The position numbers and the translations under genes were made by a program. A stretch of DNA of 33,224 nucleotides from Fidelibacterota bacterium (lineage in GTDB: Bacteria; Fidelibacterota; UBA8477; JABMPR01): NCBI GenBank assembly GCA_018650795.1, contig JABIFG010000209.1:1-33224 (forward strand), read 5' to 3'. Below are positions 33,055-33,224 of the stretch, one piece after another. A model generated the notes under the pieces. It worked only from the letters and a program-made list of their open reading frames with translations, was not told the DNA's origin and made no database searches. Within the stretch, counting starts at the first letter, position 1, and every line of letters starts with the position of its first letter.

Positions 33055-33224
33055 TACAAAAACTATGGATTGCCACACTTCTCGTGTGGAGTTTCTCTTT
33101 TATGAGTTGTGATGCCATTAATCCCACCAGTGAGGGAGATTTGACAGATTATACCTGTGAGGGTTGCCACACCAATAGGGCTGCCTTGACAAGTATTATT
33201 GACGCACTGAATCTGGATCCTCCA
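33045..33224 (+). CDS. c-type cytochrome lipoprotein, 3'-truncated by window end
   Basis: An open frame starting at ATG 33045, ten bases inside the end of the MerR-like gene, and running to the window edge (60 codons). The N-terminus is a lipoprotein signal: basic MRLIQK, hydrophobic core, then FMSC as lipobox with C22 lipidated. Soon after comes YTCEGCHTN, a CxxCH covalent haem-attachment motif. The visible part is too short to count haems or name a class. Synteny with a cysteine-rich MerR-type regulator suggests expression controlled by redox or metal state. The overlap may provide coupled translation, since no separate Shine-Dalgarno is evident. Confidence 0.75.
   Translation, partial: MRLIQKLWIATLLVWSFSFMSCDAINPTSEGDLTDYTCEGCHTNRAALTSIIDALNLDPP

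Noticed and set aside
1-33224. tRNA, rRNA, CRISPR array, transposase or phage genes
   Set aside because: No regularly spaced repeat array, clover-leaf, rRNA segment or transposase/integrase motif was found in either strand.

Overview
The window looks like a chromosomal segment of a Gram-negative bacterium of the Fibrobacterota-Chlorobiota-Bacteroidota (FCB) superphylum. My best guess is Candidatus Neomarinimicrobiota (Marinimicrobia) or a close relative such as Calditrichota or KSB1. The reasons are a secreted protein ending in a type IX-style sorting domain (PNPFNPSTTL region), PorV/FadL-like barrels with an N-terminal NPA motif, lamin-tail-domain secreted proteins, a propeller histidine kinase, and a lipoprotein with a CxxCH haem motif. 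The lineage is inferred from protein style; no rRNA or other marker gene is present.

Layout. (1) 1-6006, plus strand: mostly single genes. They are a truncated alpha/beta hydrolase, a small secreted protein, an ICMT-like membrane methyltransferase, an M55 D-aminopeptidase, a surface protein that looks like an M1 peptidase without its catalytic core joined to an outer-membrane barrel, and a PAP2 phosphatase with a good extended -10 promoter. (2) 6189-18555, plus strand: a secreted LTD/PKD/OB-module protein with a type IX-style C-terminus and a strong terminator, then six tightly packed genes. Those six are a second LTD/OB protein, a PorV/PorQ-like barrel, a two-HhH barrel protein, a FadL-like barrel, a fusion of a degenerate 5'-nucleotidase-like domain with an intact EEP (endonuclease/exonuclease/phosphatase) domain, and a lipoprotein EEP paralogue. 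I read this as a candidate cell-surface system for nucleic acids or phosphoesters. (3) 18556-18802: a nested inverted-repeat element between convergent genes. (4) 18803-22426, minus strand: a two-component propeller sensor kinase without receiver or DNA-binding domain. (5) 22652-29437, minus strand: the classical block yceD-rpmF-plsX-fabH-fabD-fabG-acpP-fabF-rnc, with a near-consensus promoter just before yceD and a terminator-like hairpin between acpP and fabF. (6) 29512-32271, minus strand: a Mpg-type DNA glycosylase, a VanX-type D,D-dipeptidase and an exported M24B Xaa-Pro peptidase in one run. (7) 32272-33224: a dyad-rich divergent intergenic region, a MerR-type regulator with a cysteine-rich tail, and an overlapping c-type cytochrome lipoprotein cut by the window end.

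The fatty-acid block is ordinary housekeeping and confidently annotated. The most unusual material is the 6.2-18.6 kb surface cluster, the M1-derived barrel protein and the cysteine-rich MerR/cytochrome pair. No tRNA, rRNA, CRISPR array, insertion sequence or integrase was seen.
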